From JACVRX01 sp963819885 (GTDB taxonomy: Bacteria; Actinomycetota; Actinomycetes; Jiangellales; Jiangellaceae), in contig CAWFXV010000032.1 of NCBI GenBank assembly GCA_963819885.1, positions 248,001 to 312,000 on the forward strand: a stretch of DNA of 64,000 nucleotides, given 5' to 3'. The notes under the pieces are model-generated. The model saw only the letters and a list, made by a program, of their open reading frames with translations, ran no database searches and was not told where the DNA came from. This document shows, one piece after another, positions 1-10,270 of the stretch; position 1 is the stretch's first letter; each line of letters begins with the position of its first letter. A program made the translations under genes and the position numbers.

Positions 1-1
1 C

Positions 2-2759
2 GGGGCCGACATCCCATTCACGGTTCCGGCGGGAGCGCGCACGATCTTCAGCTACGACATCGAGACCCACATATTGACGTATCACAACCGGCCAGAGCCG
101 GACCGGTCATCCGACCTGACTCCAGGCCCGCGCCCACTGGCTGCGAACGGCGGTTGATCGCGTGGGACCTGCCGGCCGACGTCCGCGGGTGGAGCTTCCG
201 GCTGCACTTTGCGCCCGAAGGCGGCCTGGACGCCGACGCCGAGGCGATCACCGGCGGTGCGTCGGTGCCGCTCACCCTCGACCCGGCCGGGCTGCCGGCG
301 GACGTCCAGGAGGCGTACCCGCATCTGGCGTCATACGAGGCGCTCCGGTTGTCGAGCAAGGACGCGCAGGCCGTCGAGGACCTACTCACCGGGCAGGTCG
401 TCGTCGCCGCGTACGACGACCTCGGCCGGCTGGTCGACGCTACGGGAGTGCAGATTCCCGGCGTGCTCGACGACGTGTACGCGGGCGCCGTCGACAGCAG
501 TCTCGGCGTCAGCTGGCGGGGCGGCGTGCCGAAGCCTGGCGGTGTGGGCCCCGACGGCGAAGGACGTCGACCTGCTGCTTCGGCCCGCCGGCGCGTCGTC
601 GGACACGACGGTGCAGATGCGCCGCGGCACGCGACGGCGTGTGGTCGGTGAACGGGCGCCGCCAGTGGAACGGCGCGTCCTACCTCTACGACGTCAAGGT
701 ATACGTCCCGTCGACCGGCGAGGTCGAGACGAACATCGTCACCGATCCGTACAGCCTCGCGCTGACCACGAACTCGCAGCGCTCGGTCGTCGTCAACCTG
801 GACGACGACCGAGCTCGAGCCCGCCGGGTGGGACGACCTGGCCAAGCCGCCGCTGGCGCAACCGGAGGACTCGACGATCTACGAGCTGCACCTGCGGGAC
901 TTCTCCATCACCGACGAGACCGTACCGGCCGCTGACCGAGGGACATATCTGGCGTTCACCCACGACGACAGCGCCGGCATGCAGCACCTGCGCAGCCTGG
1001 CTGAAGCCGGCATGAACACGCTGCACCTGCTGCCGGTCTTCGACATCGCGACGATTCCAGAGGTCCGCGCCGATCAAGAGGAACCCCCGTGCGACCTGGA
1101 GGCGCATCACCACGGCACCGACCCCGGGTGGCCCGGCCAGCGAGCAGCAGCAGGCCTGTGTCGAGACAGGTTGCTGACACCGATGGATTCAACTGGGGGT
1201 ACGACCCGTGGCACTACACGACACCGGAAGGTTCGTACGCCACCGATCCGGATGGTCCGGCGCGCACCCGCCAGTTCCGGGAGATGGTCGCCGGCATCAA
1301 CGCCGCAGGCCTGCGCGTCGTCATGGACGTCGTCTACAACCACACCACTGCCGCAGGCCAGGACGAGCAGTCGGTCCTCGACCGGATCGTGCCCGGCTAT
1401 TACCAGCGGCTCTCCGCGACAGGTGCCGTCGAGACGTCGACGTGCTGCTCCAACACGGCGACCGAGCACGCCATGATGGAGAAGCTGATGGTCGACTCGG
1501 TGGTTACATGGGCGACCGAGTACAAGGTCGACGGCTTCCGGTTCGACCTGATGGGACACCACAGCCGGGCGAACATGGAAGCGGTCCGGGCCGCGCTCGA
1601 CGAGCTGACCGTCGCGAAGGACGGCGTCGACGGGTCGTCGATCTACCTCTACGGCGAGGGCTGGAACTTCGGCGAGGTCGCCGACAACGCGCGGTTCCGA
1701 CAGGCCACTCAGCTCGAGTTGTTCGGTGCCGGAATCGGCACGTTCAGCGACCGGCTGCGCGACGCGGTCCGGGGCGGTGGCCCGTTCGACGACGACCCCC
1801 GTATCCAAGGGTTTGCGTCAGGTCTGTACACCACGCCGAACGAGTCGCCGGCTAATGGCATGCCCGATCAGCAGCTGGCCCGGCTACTGCTCTACCACGA
1901 CCAGATCAAGGTCGGCCTCGCCGGCAACCTGCGTGACTACACGTTCGTCGATCGCACCGGGGCGACGGTGACCGGAGCTGATGTCGACTACAACGGCCAG
2001 CCAGCCGGCTATGCCGCCGACCCCGGTGAGGTCATCACCTACGTCGACGCCCACGACAACGAGACGATCTTCGATGCGCTGACCTACAAGCTGCCGGTGC
2101 CGACGTCAATGGCCGACCGGGTCCGGATGAACACGATGGCGTTGTCGACTACCGCGCTCGCGCAGACCCCCTCGTTCTGGCACGCGGGTGCGGACATCTT
2201 GCGGTCGAAATCACTGGACCGGAATTCGTACAATTCCGGGGACTGGTTCAACCGGGTTGACTGGAGCTACCAGGAGAGCACGTTCGGCTCCGGCTTGCCG
2301 CCGGCGGCTGACAACTCCTCGAAGTGGGTCTACATGCGGCCGCTACTGGCCAGCCCGGCGCTTAAGCCCGGGCCTGCAGATATCTCAGTGGCTCATGCGA
2401 GTGCGCTGGACCTGCTGCGGTTGCGCTTCTCCTCGCCGTTGTTCCGGCTCGGTTCGGCGGAGCTGATTCAACAGCGCGTGGCCTTCCCGACCGGCGGGCC
2501 GGATCAAATTCCCGGCGTGATCGTCATGACCATTGACGACGTCGGCGGCTCCGATCTCGATGCCGACCGGGAACGGTTGGTCGTTGTGTGGAACGCGACG
2601 CCTGATTCGCAGACGGTCAACGTGGCCGGCGCCGGCTCGCTTGTCCTGCATCCGGTGCAGGTGTCGGGCTCCGACGACGTCGTCAAGCAGACGACCGTCG
2701 GCGCGGACACCGTCACCGTGCCGGCGAGGACGGTCGCCGTCCTGGAGGACCCGGCCTAG
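2..2759 (+). pseudogene. Pullulanase-type alpha-1,6-glucosidase (GH13), frame-disrupted, 5' end outside window
   Basis: Debranching enzyme that cleaves alpha-1,6 bonds in glycogen- or pullulan-like glucans. From about 1168 to the stop the frame is open and carries the four GH13 motifs in order: DVVYNH, GFRFDLMG (nucleophile Asp), YLYGEGWNFGE (acid Glu, pullulanase style) and YVDAHDN. DRNSYNSGDWFN is also typical of pullulanases. Upstream, sensible family sequence continues but changes frame near 120, 150, 530, 640, 810, 1130 and 1168. Between the shifts the sense is well kept (for example LIAWDLP, LAVWAPTAKDVDLLL, STIYELHLRDFSI), so only indels are present, not general decay. This fits either sequencing errors near a contig end or a very young pseudogene. 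The gene starts upstream of the window. Confidence 0.85.
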
Positions 2760-2803
2760 CGGTTCGATCTCGGGTCCCCAGGCCAACTAGGAGCGCCGAC
2801 GGC

Positions 2804-2880
2804 GGATGCCGGTCGGGGTGTGGCCGGGCGTGGCGGCCGACGTAGTCGGCCACAGGCGGGACTGGCATCCGGCGCCGGCG
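2804..2880. terminator. Hairpin between convergent genes, probable bidirectional terminator
   Basis: Nested inverted repeats lie between the converging pullulanase and trpB2 genes. An outer pair (2804-2810 with 2874-2880, GGATGCC/GGCATCC) surrounds TGTGGCC/GGCCACA, and a perfect inner stem GGCCGAC-GTA-GTCGGCC spans 2835-2851. There is no T run, which is common for actinobacterial terminators. Confidence 0.5.
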
Positions 2881-2910
2881 CGACCTATAAGGGGGACGTG
2901 GCCCAACGGG

Positions 2911-4276
2911 CTAGAGATCGACGTCGGGCAGCCGGGTCAGCGCTCGCTCGACGGCCTCGGCTGGGTATTCGTAGTCGGGAAGGTCCCCGGCGAGGTACCG
3001 GTCGTAGGCGCCCATGTCGAAATGGCCATGTCCGCACAGGGCGGTGAGGATCACTTTCTCCTCGCCGGTCTCGGCGCACCGCCTCGCCTCCTCGATGCAC
3101 GCAGCGACCGCGTGCGTCGGCTCCGGGGCCGGGACGATCCCCTCGGTCCGGGCGAACTGGACGCCGGCAGCGAAGCACTCGTTCTGGTTCTTCGCGACTG
3201 CTTCGATCAGGCCGAGCTCGTAGACGTGCGACATCAGCGGTGACATGCCGTGGTAACGCAGCCCACCGGCATGGATCGGCTCAGGGATGAAGTCGTGGCC
3301 CAAGGTGTGCATCTTGAGCAGGGGCGCCATGCCGGCGGTGTCGCCGTAGTCGTACGCGTACCGCCCGCGGGTCAGCGACGGGCATGCGGCGGGCTCCACC
3401 GCGACGATCCGGGGGTTCATGCGCCCGGCCAGCTTCTCCCGGAGGAACGGGAACGGCAAGCCCACCGAAGTTGGAGCCGCCGCCGGTGCAACCGAAGATG
3501 ATGTCCGGCGTCTCGCCGACCTTCGCCAGCTGGGCGAGTGCCTCCTGGCCGATCACCGTCTGGTGCATGAGGACGTGGTTGAGCACGCTGCCCAGTGAGT
3601 ATCGGGTGTCGTCGTGGGTCGCCGCGACCTCGACCGCCTCGCTGATGGCGATTCCCAGGCTGCCCGGCGTGTCGGGATCGTCGGCCAGGATCTTGCGGCC
3701 CACCTTGGTGAGGTCGGACGGGCTGGGATGGACCGTCGCACCATAGGTCTCCATCATCGACTTGCGGTACGGCTTGCCGTCGTATGAGGCGCGCACCTGC
3801 CAGATCTCGCACTCGACCCCGAACAACGCGCAGGCGAAGGCCAACGCGCTGCCCCACTGGCCGGCGCCGGTCTCCGTGGTCAACCGGCGGATGCCCTCCT
3901 GGGCGTTGTAGAAGACCTGGGGGACGGCCGTGTTGGGCTTGTGGGAGCCGACCGGACTCACGCCCTCGTACTTGTAGTAGATCCGGGCCGGCGTCCCGAG
4001 CTCCTTCTCCAACCGATGAGCACGGTAGAGCGGGGTCGGCCGCCAGAGCCGGTAGACGTCCAGCACCTCCGCCGGGATGTCGACGTAGGACTCCTGCGTG
4101 ACCTCCTGGCCGATGAGTGCCATCGGGAACAACGGCGCCAGGTCATCGGGTCCGACGGGCGCGTGCGTCGCCGGGTGCAGAACCGGAGGTGGCGGGGCGG
4201 GCAGATCTGGTACGAGGTTGTACCACTGCCGTGGCAGCTCGGATTCGTCCAGCAGGATCTTGGTCGGCTCGGCCAT
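2911..4276 (-). pseudogene. trpB2: TrpB2-type tryptophan synthase beta chain, one frameshift
   Basis: PLP enzyme that condenses indole and serine to tryptophan; this is the longer TrpB2 form rather than the trpAB partner form. The N-terminal part reads from ATG 4276 (MAEPTKILLDESELP) through EGVSPVGSHKPNTA, which holds the PLP lysine, to the phosphate-binding loop CTGGGSNFGG. Near 3455-3465 the frame changes by one base and continues as FPFLREKLAGRMNPRIVAVE to the stop at 2911. One extra G in a GCC-TTC context explains the break. Both halves are well conserved, so this may be a sequencing error and the gene may be intact. A TTG at 4297 is an alternative start. No other trp gene is nearby. Confidence 0.85.
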
Positions 4277-4342
4277 GACCGAAGTATCGTCCTCCAAGCC
4301 CGCCTCTCCAAGATCAACACCACGTCTCCGGCCGCGGCTTCA

Positions 4343-4398
4343 ATGATCCAATACTCGCCAAACAGCTCACTACGCCGTTTTGGCGCGTATTTGATCAT
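4343..4398. repeat. Long imperfect inverted repeat between divergent trpB2 and rplM
   Basis: Arms 4343-4363 and 4378-4398 are 21 bases each and pair with about three mismatches around a 14-base centre. The element is AT-richer than its surroundings and lies about 70 bases upstream of the trpB2 start. It could be an operator for trpB2 or a relic of a small mobile repeat; nothing in the sequence decides. Confidence 0.45.
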
Positions 4399-4450
4399 CG
4401 AAGTGCGGAAGGGGCGGGCCGGCGGCGGGCTGGCTGGTCGGTTCTCGGTT

Positions 4451-4480
4451 TTGACCCTCTGGTCGCCCGGCCGGTATTCT
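4451..4480 (+). promoter_or_regulatory. Promoter of rplM-rpsI
   Basis: TTGACC at 4451-4456 and TATTCT at 4475-4480 with an 18-base spacer. Transcription would start near 4487, leaving a leader of about 85 bases that could hold the autoregulatory site known for L13 operons; this last point is inference. Confidence 0.6.
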
Positions 4481-4571
4481 GAGCAGTCGTTGTGTGCGCC
4501 GCCGGTCGCTGATCGGTTTGGGGCGCGCACCAGCCCGACTGCAGTATCCCTCGACCGAGCAAAGGCCCACC

Positions 4572-5015
4572 TTGCGCACGTTCAGCCCGAAGCCGAGCGA
4601 CGTCCAGCGTCAGTGGCACCTGATCGACGCCACCGACGTCGTCCTCGGTCGGCTCGCCACCCAGACCGCCACCCTGCTGCGTGGCAAGCACAAGCCGATC
4701 TACGCACCGCACGTCGACACCGGCGACTTCGTCATCATCGTCAACGCCGACAAGGTCGCGCTGACCGGCGCCAAGCGGGAGAACAAGGTCGAGTACCGGC
4801 ACTCCGGATTCCCCGGCGGTATCCGGGCCACGTCCTACGACGAACTGCTGGCGAAGAACCCCCGCCGGGTCGTCGAGAAGGCGGTCAAAGGCATGCTGCC
4901 CCACAACACGCTCGGCCGGCAGATGATGTCCAAGCTCAAGGTCTACGCCGGCCCGGAGCACCCGCATCAGGCCCAGCTGCCGGTGCCGTACACGATCAGC
5001 CAGGTCGCCCAATGA
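4572..5015 (+). CDS. rplM: 50S ribosomal protein L13
   Basis: Early assembly protein of the large ribosomal subunit. The 147-residue product starts at TTG 4572 (MRTFSPKPSDVQRQWHLIDA) and has the usual family length and the conserved stretch DATDVVLGRLATQTATLLRG followed by GKHKPIYAPHVDTGD and the KAVKGMLPHNTLGRQMMSKL region. The open frame extends further upstream to 4494, but the N-terminus of the family and the promoter position favour the TTG. It overlaps rpsI by four bases (ATGA), so the two are translationally coupled as in most bacteria. Confidence 0.96.
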   Translation: MRTFSPKPSDVQRQWHLIDATDVVLGRLATQTATLLRGKHKPIYAPHVDTGDFVIIVNADKVALTGAKRENKVEYRHSGFPGGIRATSYDELLAKNPRRVVEKAVKGMLPHNTLGRQMMSKLKVYAGPEHPHQAQLPVPYTISQVAQ

Positions 5016-5530
5016 CCGTTCCCGGGATCGAGGACATGACCGACACCACCGTCGAGGCACCGCCCGCCGAGGCTGCCGAGCCCACCGCGCCGGAGGAGAC
5101 GTTCACCAGCGAGACGACGGCGCCGTCTCGGCGCTCCTCGATCGAGCCCGCAGACGCGACCGGGCGCCGCAAGGAGGCGATCGCCAGGGTCCGGCTCGTG
5201 CCCGGCACCGGGCAGTGGACCATCAACGGCCGCACGCTGGCCGAGTACTTCCCCAACAAGGTGCACCAGCAGACTGTCGAGTCGCCGTTCGTGGAGCTCG
5301 AGCTGCAGGGTCAATACGACGTCATGGCGCGTGTCCACGGCGGTGGCGTGACCGGTCAAGCCGGCGCGCTTCGCCTGGGGGTCGCGCGAGCACTCAACTC
5401 CGCTGACACCGACAACAACCGTTCTCTGTTGAAGAAGGCCGGCTTCCTCACCCGGGATCCGCGGGCGAAGGAACGCCGCAAGGCCGGCCTGAAGAAGGCA
5501 CGCAAGGCGCCGCAGTACAGCAAGCGCTGA
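5012..5530 (+). CDS. rpsI: 30S ribosomal protein S9
   Basis: Small-subunit protein whose C-terminal tail reaches the P-site tRNA. The conserved S9 core runs from GRRKEAIARVRLVPG to the basic C-terminus KKARKAPQYSKR, ending with the invariant SKR. An acidic, alanine- and threonine-rich extension of about 50 residues precedes the core, as is usual in actinobacteria. The start at 5012 overlaps the rplM stop as ATGA; an in-frame ATG at 5036 preceded by a GGATCGAGG stretch is a possible alternative. Operon partner of rplM. Confidence 0.96.
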   Translation: MTVPGIEDMTDTTVEAPPAEAAEPTAPEETFTSETTAPSRRSSIEPADATGRRKEAIARVRLVPGTGQWTINGRTLAEYFPNKVHQQTVESPFVELELQGQYDVMARVHGGGVTGQAGALRLGVARALNSADTDNNRSLLKKAGFLTRDPRAKERRKAGLKKARKAPQYSKR

Positions 5531-5552
5531 CCGACCGCCTGGCGCCGCCGCA

Positions 5553-5580
5553 CGGCCCTGGGGCATACGCTCCAGGGCCG
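5553..5580 (+). terminator. Hairpin after rpsI
   Basis: CGGCCCTGG (5553-5561) pairs perfectly with CCAGGGCCG (5572-5580) across a ten-base loop, between the rpsI stop and the glmM start. It probably ends or attenuates the ribosomal protein transcript. Confidence 0.55.
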
Positions 5581-5607
5581 ATGCGCTTTCTCGACCAGGG
5601 AGACACC

Positions 5608-6960
5608 GTGGACCGACTCTTCGGCACCGACGGCGTCCGCGGCCTGGCCAACCAGGACCTCACCGCCGAGCTGGCCCTCGACCTCTCGGTTGCTGCAGCT
5701 CACGTCGTGGGCGAGGCAGGCGCGTTCGCAGGACACCGACCGGTTGCCGTCGTGGGCCGTGACACCCGAGCGTCGGGAGAGTTCCTCGAGGCAGCGGTCG
5801 TGGCCGGTCTCGCCAGTGCCGGCGTCGACGTGCTGCGGGCCGGTGTTCTGCCGACGCCAGCCATTGCGTATCTGACGGATTCCCTGGGCGCGGATCTAGG
5901 CGTCGTGATCTCCGCGAGCCACAACCCGATGCCCGACAACGGCATCAAGTTCTTCGCCAAGGGCGGGACCAAGCTGGACGACTCGGTCGAGGACGCGATC
6001 GAGGCCCGGTTGCGCGAGCCGTGGCAGCGCCCGATCGGCGGGGCTGTCGGACGGGTGCGGGATTATCCCGAGGGATTCACGCAGTACGTGTCGCACGTCG
6101 TCGACGTGACACCACATCGGCTCGACGGGCTGCGCGTGGTCGTCGACTGCGCGAACGGTGCGGCCTACCGGGCCTCCCCGGATGTGCTGCGACGGCTGGG
6201 CGCCGACGTCGTCACGGCGTTCGCCGACCCAGATGGACTCAACATCAACGACGGCTGCGGGTCGACCCACCTCGACCAGTTGCAGAGTCTCGTCGCCAGC
6301 CATCGCGCCGATGCGGGCATTGCGCACGACGGTGATGCCGACCGGTGCCTGGCTGTCGATGCCGCGGGCAACGTCGTCGATGGCGATCAGATTCTCGCGG
6401 TGCTCGCGCTCGGCATGCGTGCGTCGGGCCGGCTGAACGACGAGACCGTGGTGTCGACCGTGATGTCCAACGAGGGATTCCGGCTCGCCATGCGGCGGTC
6501 CGGAATTACCGTCCTCGACGCAGCGGTCGGGGACCGGTACGTACTGGAAGCGATGAAGGCGGGCGGCTATTCGCTCGGCGGCGAACAGTCAGGCCACGTC
6601 ATCATGCTCGACCACGCGACGACGGGTGACGGCATCCTGACGGCCGCCCACCTGCTCGGCAGTGTCGCGCATACCCGACGCACGCTGGCAGAGCTGGCCG
6701 GCGTGGTCCAACGGCTGCCGCAAGTGCTCGTCAACGTGTCCGGAGTGGACAAGTCCCGCGTCGGGTCAGAAGCCGACCTGCAGGCGGCGGTCGCCCGCGC
6801 CGAAACGGAACTGGGTGACACCGGCCGCGTCCTCCTCCGGCCGTCGGGTACCGAGCCTCTCGTGCGAGTCATGGTCGAAGCGGCGACCGAGGACCACGCC
6901 AGCGCCATCGCGCATCGCCTGGCGGCCATCGTCGAGGAAACCCTCACCCTCGCTCCGTGA
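5608..6960 (+). CDS. glmM: Phosphoglucosamine mutase
   Basis: Converts glucosamine-6-phosphate to glucosamine-1-phosphate, the step before UDP-GlcNAc in cell-wall synthesis. The 450-residue product has the family's four landmarks: the phosphoserine loop ISASHNPMPDNG (Ser about 104), the metal loop DGDADR, the sugar loop GEQSGH and the phosphate loop RPSGTEPLVRVM. GTG at 5608 is chosen over the ATG at 5581 because AGGGAGA lies seven bases before it, it gives the usual N-terminus MDRLFGTDGVRG, and the ATG directly abuts the hairpin. glmS, the preceding enzyme of the pathway, lies one gene further on. Confidence 0.96.
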   Translation: MDRLFGTDGVRGLANQDLTAELALDLSVAAAHVVGEAGAFAGHRPVAVVGRDTRASGEFLEAAVVAGLASAGVDVLRAGVLPTPAIAYLTDSLGADLGVVISASHNPMPDNGIKFFAKGGTKLDDSVEDAIEARLREPWQRPIGGAVGRVRDYPEGFTQYVSHVVDVTPHRLDGLRVVVDCANGAAYRASPDVLRRLGADVVTAFADPDGLNINDGCGSTHLDQLQSLVASHRADAGIAHDGDADRCLAVDAAGNVVDGDQILAVLALGMRASGRLNDETVVSTVMSNEGFRLAMRRSGITVLDAAVGDRYVLEAMKAGGYSLGGEQSGHVIMLDHATTGDGILTAAHLLGSVAHTRRTLAELAGVVQRLPQVLVNVSGVDKSRVGSEADLQAAVARAETELGDTGRVLLRPSGTEPLVRVMVEAATEDHASAIAHRLAAIVEETLTLAP

Positions 6961-6970
6961 CTGGGCCTGG

Positions 6971-7930
6971 TCAAAGCTTGCGCAGCCGGATCCATTCGAC
7001 GCCGTGGCGGGCGTCCTTGTGCAGCACCAGGGTTGCGCGGCCTCGGGTAGGCAGGATGTTCTGTGCCAGGTTCGGCCCGTTGATGGTGTCCCAGAGCCGG
7101 GACGCCTGGGCTACAGCCGCGTCGTGGTCTAGCCCGGCATATCGGTGGAAGTATGACGCCGGCTCCTGAAACGCCGTGTCCCGCAGCCGAAGGAACCGAT
7201 CGACGTACCACCGCCGGATGTCTGAAGTCGCGGCGTCGACGTAGATGGAGAAGTCGAAGAAGTCGCTCACCGCAAGACCGGAGGCGCCGTCACTGCGTGG
7301 TCGGGCAGGTTGCAACACGTTGAGGCCCTCCACCAGCACGATGTCCGGCCGGCGCAGCACGATCTGGTCGCCGGGCACGATGTCATAGCTCAGGTGCGAA
7401 TACACCGGAGCGACGACCTCCGGCTCACCGGACTTGACGGCCGCGACGAACCGCAACAGTGCCCGCCGGTCGTACGACTCGGGAAAGCCCTTTCGCTGCA
7501 GCAGCCCGAGCCGCTCGAGCTCGGCATTGGGAAGAAGGAACCCGTCGGTCGTCACCAGCTCGACCTCGGGGTGGTCAGACCAGCGGGCCAGCAACAACCG
7601 GAGCAGGCGGGCCGTCGTCGATTTGCCGACCGCCACCGATCCGGCTATCCCGACGACATAGGGCGTGCGGTCGGGCAGCGCTGCCAGGAACGTCTTGGTG
7701 CTCGCATGCAGCTGGCCGGTTGCCCGCACGTGCAGGTTGAGCAGACGAGACAGCGGCAGATAGATGGCGCGGACCTCGGCGAGGTCGACCTCGTCGCCGA
7801 GGCTGCGAACAGTCTCGAGTTCGGTTGCTGTCAACGGCAACGGCTCGGCGCCGTGGCCGTCGTCAGCGAGTCCGGCCCATGCCGCGCGGTCGAGCTCGAC
7901 GAAAGTGGACAGCGCATGCGGTTGCGTCAC
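6971..7930 (-). CDS. coaA: Type I pantothenate kinase
   Basis: Phosphorylates pantothenate with ATP, the first and regulated step of coenzyme A synthesis. The 319-residue product has a Walker A loop GSVAVGKST near residue 100 and the family features TTDGFLLPN, RKGFPESYD, YSHLSYDIV and EGLNVLQ. Length matches the CoaA family (about 310-320). It starts at GTG 7930, divergent from glmS with only 34 bases between the starts; CAGGAT six bases upstream of the GTG suggests a leaderless transcript. It ends ten bases after the convergent glmM stop. Confidence 0.95.
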   Translation of the reverse strand: MTQPHALSTFVELDRAAWAGLADDGHGAEPLPLTATELETVRSLGDEVDLAEVRAIYLPLSRLLNLHVRATGQLHASTKTFLAALPDRTPYVVGIAGSVAVGKSTTARLLRLLLARWSDHPEVELVTTDGFLLPNAELERLGLLQRKGFPESYDRRALLRFVAAVKSGEPEVVAPVYSHLSYDIVPGDQIVLRRPDIVLVEGLNVLQPARPRSDGASGLAVSDFFDFSIYVDAATSDIRRWYVDRFLRLRDTAFQEPASYFHRYAGLDHDAAVAQASRLWDTINGPNLAQNILPTRGRATLVLHKDARHGVEWIRLRKL

Positions 7931-7936
7931 CGGTCC

Positions 7937-7957
7937 ATCCTGGCGGGGAGATACCCT
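7937..7957. promoter_or_regulatory. Divergent -10 boxes for coaA and glmS
   Basis: On the plus strand TACCCT (7952-7957) precedes the glmS GTG by seven bases; on the minus strand CAGGAT (7937-7942) precedes the coaA GTG by six. Both spacings are those of leaderless actinobacterial promoters. The two promoters must overlap, so the genes probably compete for polymerase. Confidence 0.55.
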
Positions 7958-7964
7958 GGCCGCC

Positions 7965-9812
<1,848 letters not shown>

Positions 9813-9823
9813 TCCATTCGTGC

Positions 9824-9889
9824 CGTGAAGATCGTTGTGCTGCTCCGCGCAGGGTTATGCGCGCACGGTTCTACACGACGATCTTCACG
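9824..9889 (+). repeat. Spaced inverted repeat between glmS and acpS
   Basis: CGTGAAGATCGT (9824-9835) pairs exactly with ACGATCTTCACG (9878-9889) over a 42-base centre that itself contains GCGC-N8-GCGC. This fits a terminator or an RNA structure controlling acpS. No T run follows. Confidence 0.4.
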
Positions 9890-9913
9890 ACCGGTCGGCA
9901 GGGGTGCTCTCCG

Positions 9914-10270
9914 GTGATCGTGGGCCTGGGAATCGACGTCGTCGACGTCGCGCGATTCGCGGAGACGCTCGAACGGACGCCGCGACTACTGGAGCGGGTG
10001 TTCACGATCCATGAGCGGGACCGGCCGATCGCCTCACAGGCCGCGCGCTTCGCTGCGAAGGAGGCGCTGGCCAAGGCGCTGGGCGCGCCGCAAGGTCTGC
10101 GATGGCACGATGCGGAGGTGGTGACCTCCGACGACGGGCGACCGTGGTTCGAGGTCCGCGGGTCGGTGGCGGAACGATGCACGGCCCTCGGCGTCGATGC
10201 CGTCCTGCTGTCACTGTCCCACGACGCCGGCATCGCGTCGGCTGTCGTCGTGCTGGAGAGCAAGCCGTGA
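9914..10270 (+). CDS. acpS: Holo-[acyl-carrier-protein] synthase
   Basis: Transfers phosphopantetheine from CoA to the serine of acyl carrier protein, activating it for fatty acid synthesis. The 118-residue product has the AcpS hallmarks GLGIDVVDVARF at the N-terminus (Mg-binding Asp) and RFAAKEALAKALG (Glu/Lys helix), and the family length. GTG 9914 gives the standard N-terminus MIVGLGIDVV and has AGGGG about nine bases upstream; the longer open frame to 9857 runs into the inverted repeat and is rejected. Its stop overlaps the nnr start as GTGA. Confidence 0.95.
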   Translation: MIVGLGIDVVDVARFAETLERTPRLLERVFTIHERDRPIASQAARFAAKEALAKALGAPQGLRWHDAEVVTSDDGRPWFEVRGSVAERCTALGVDAVLLSLSHDAGIASAVVVLESKP

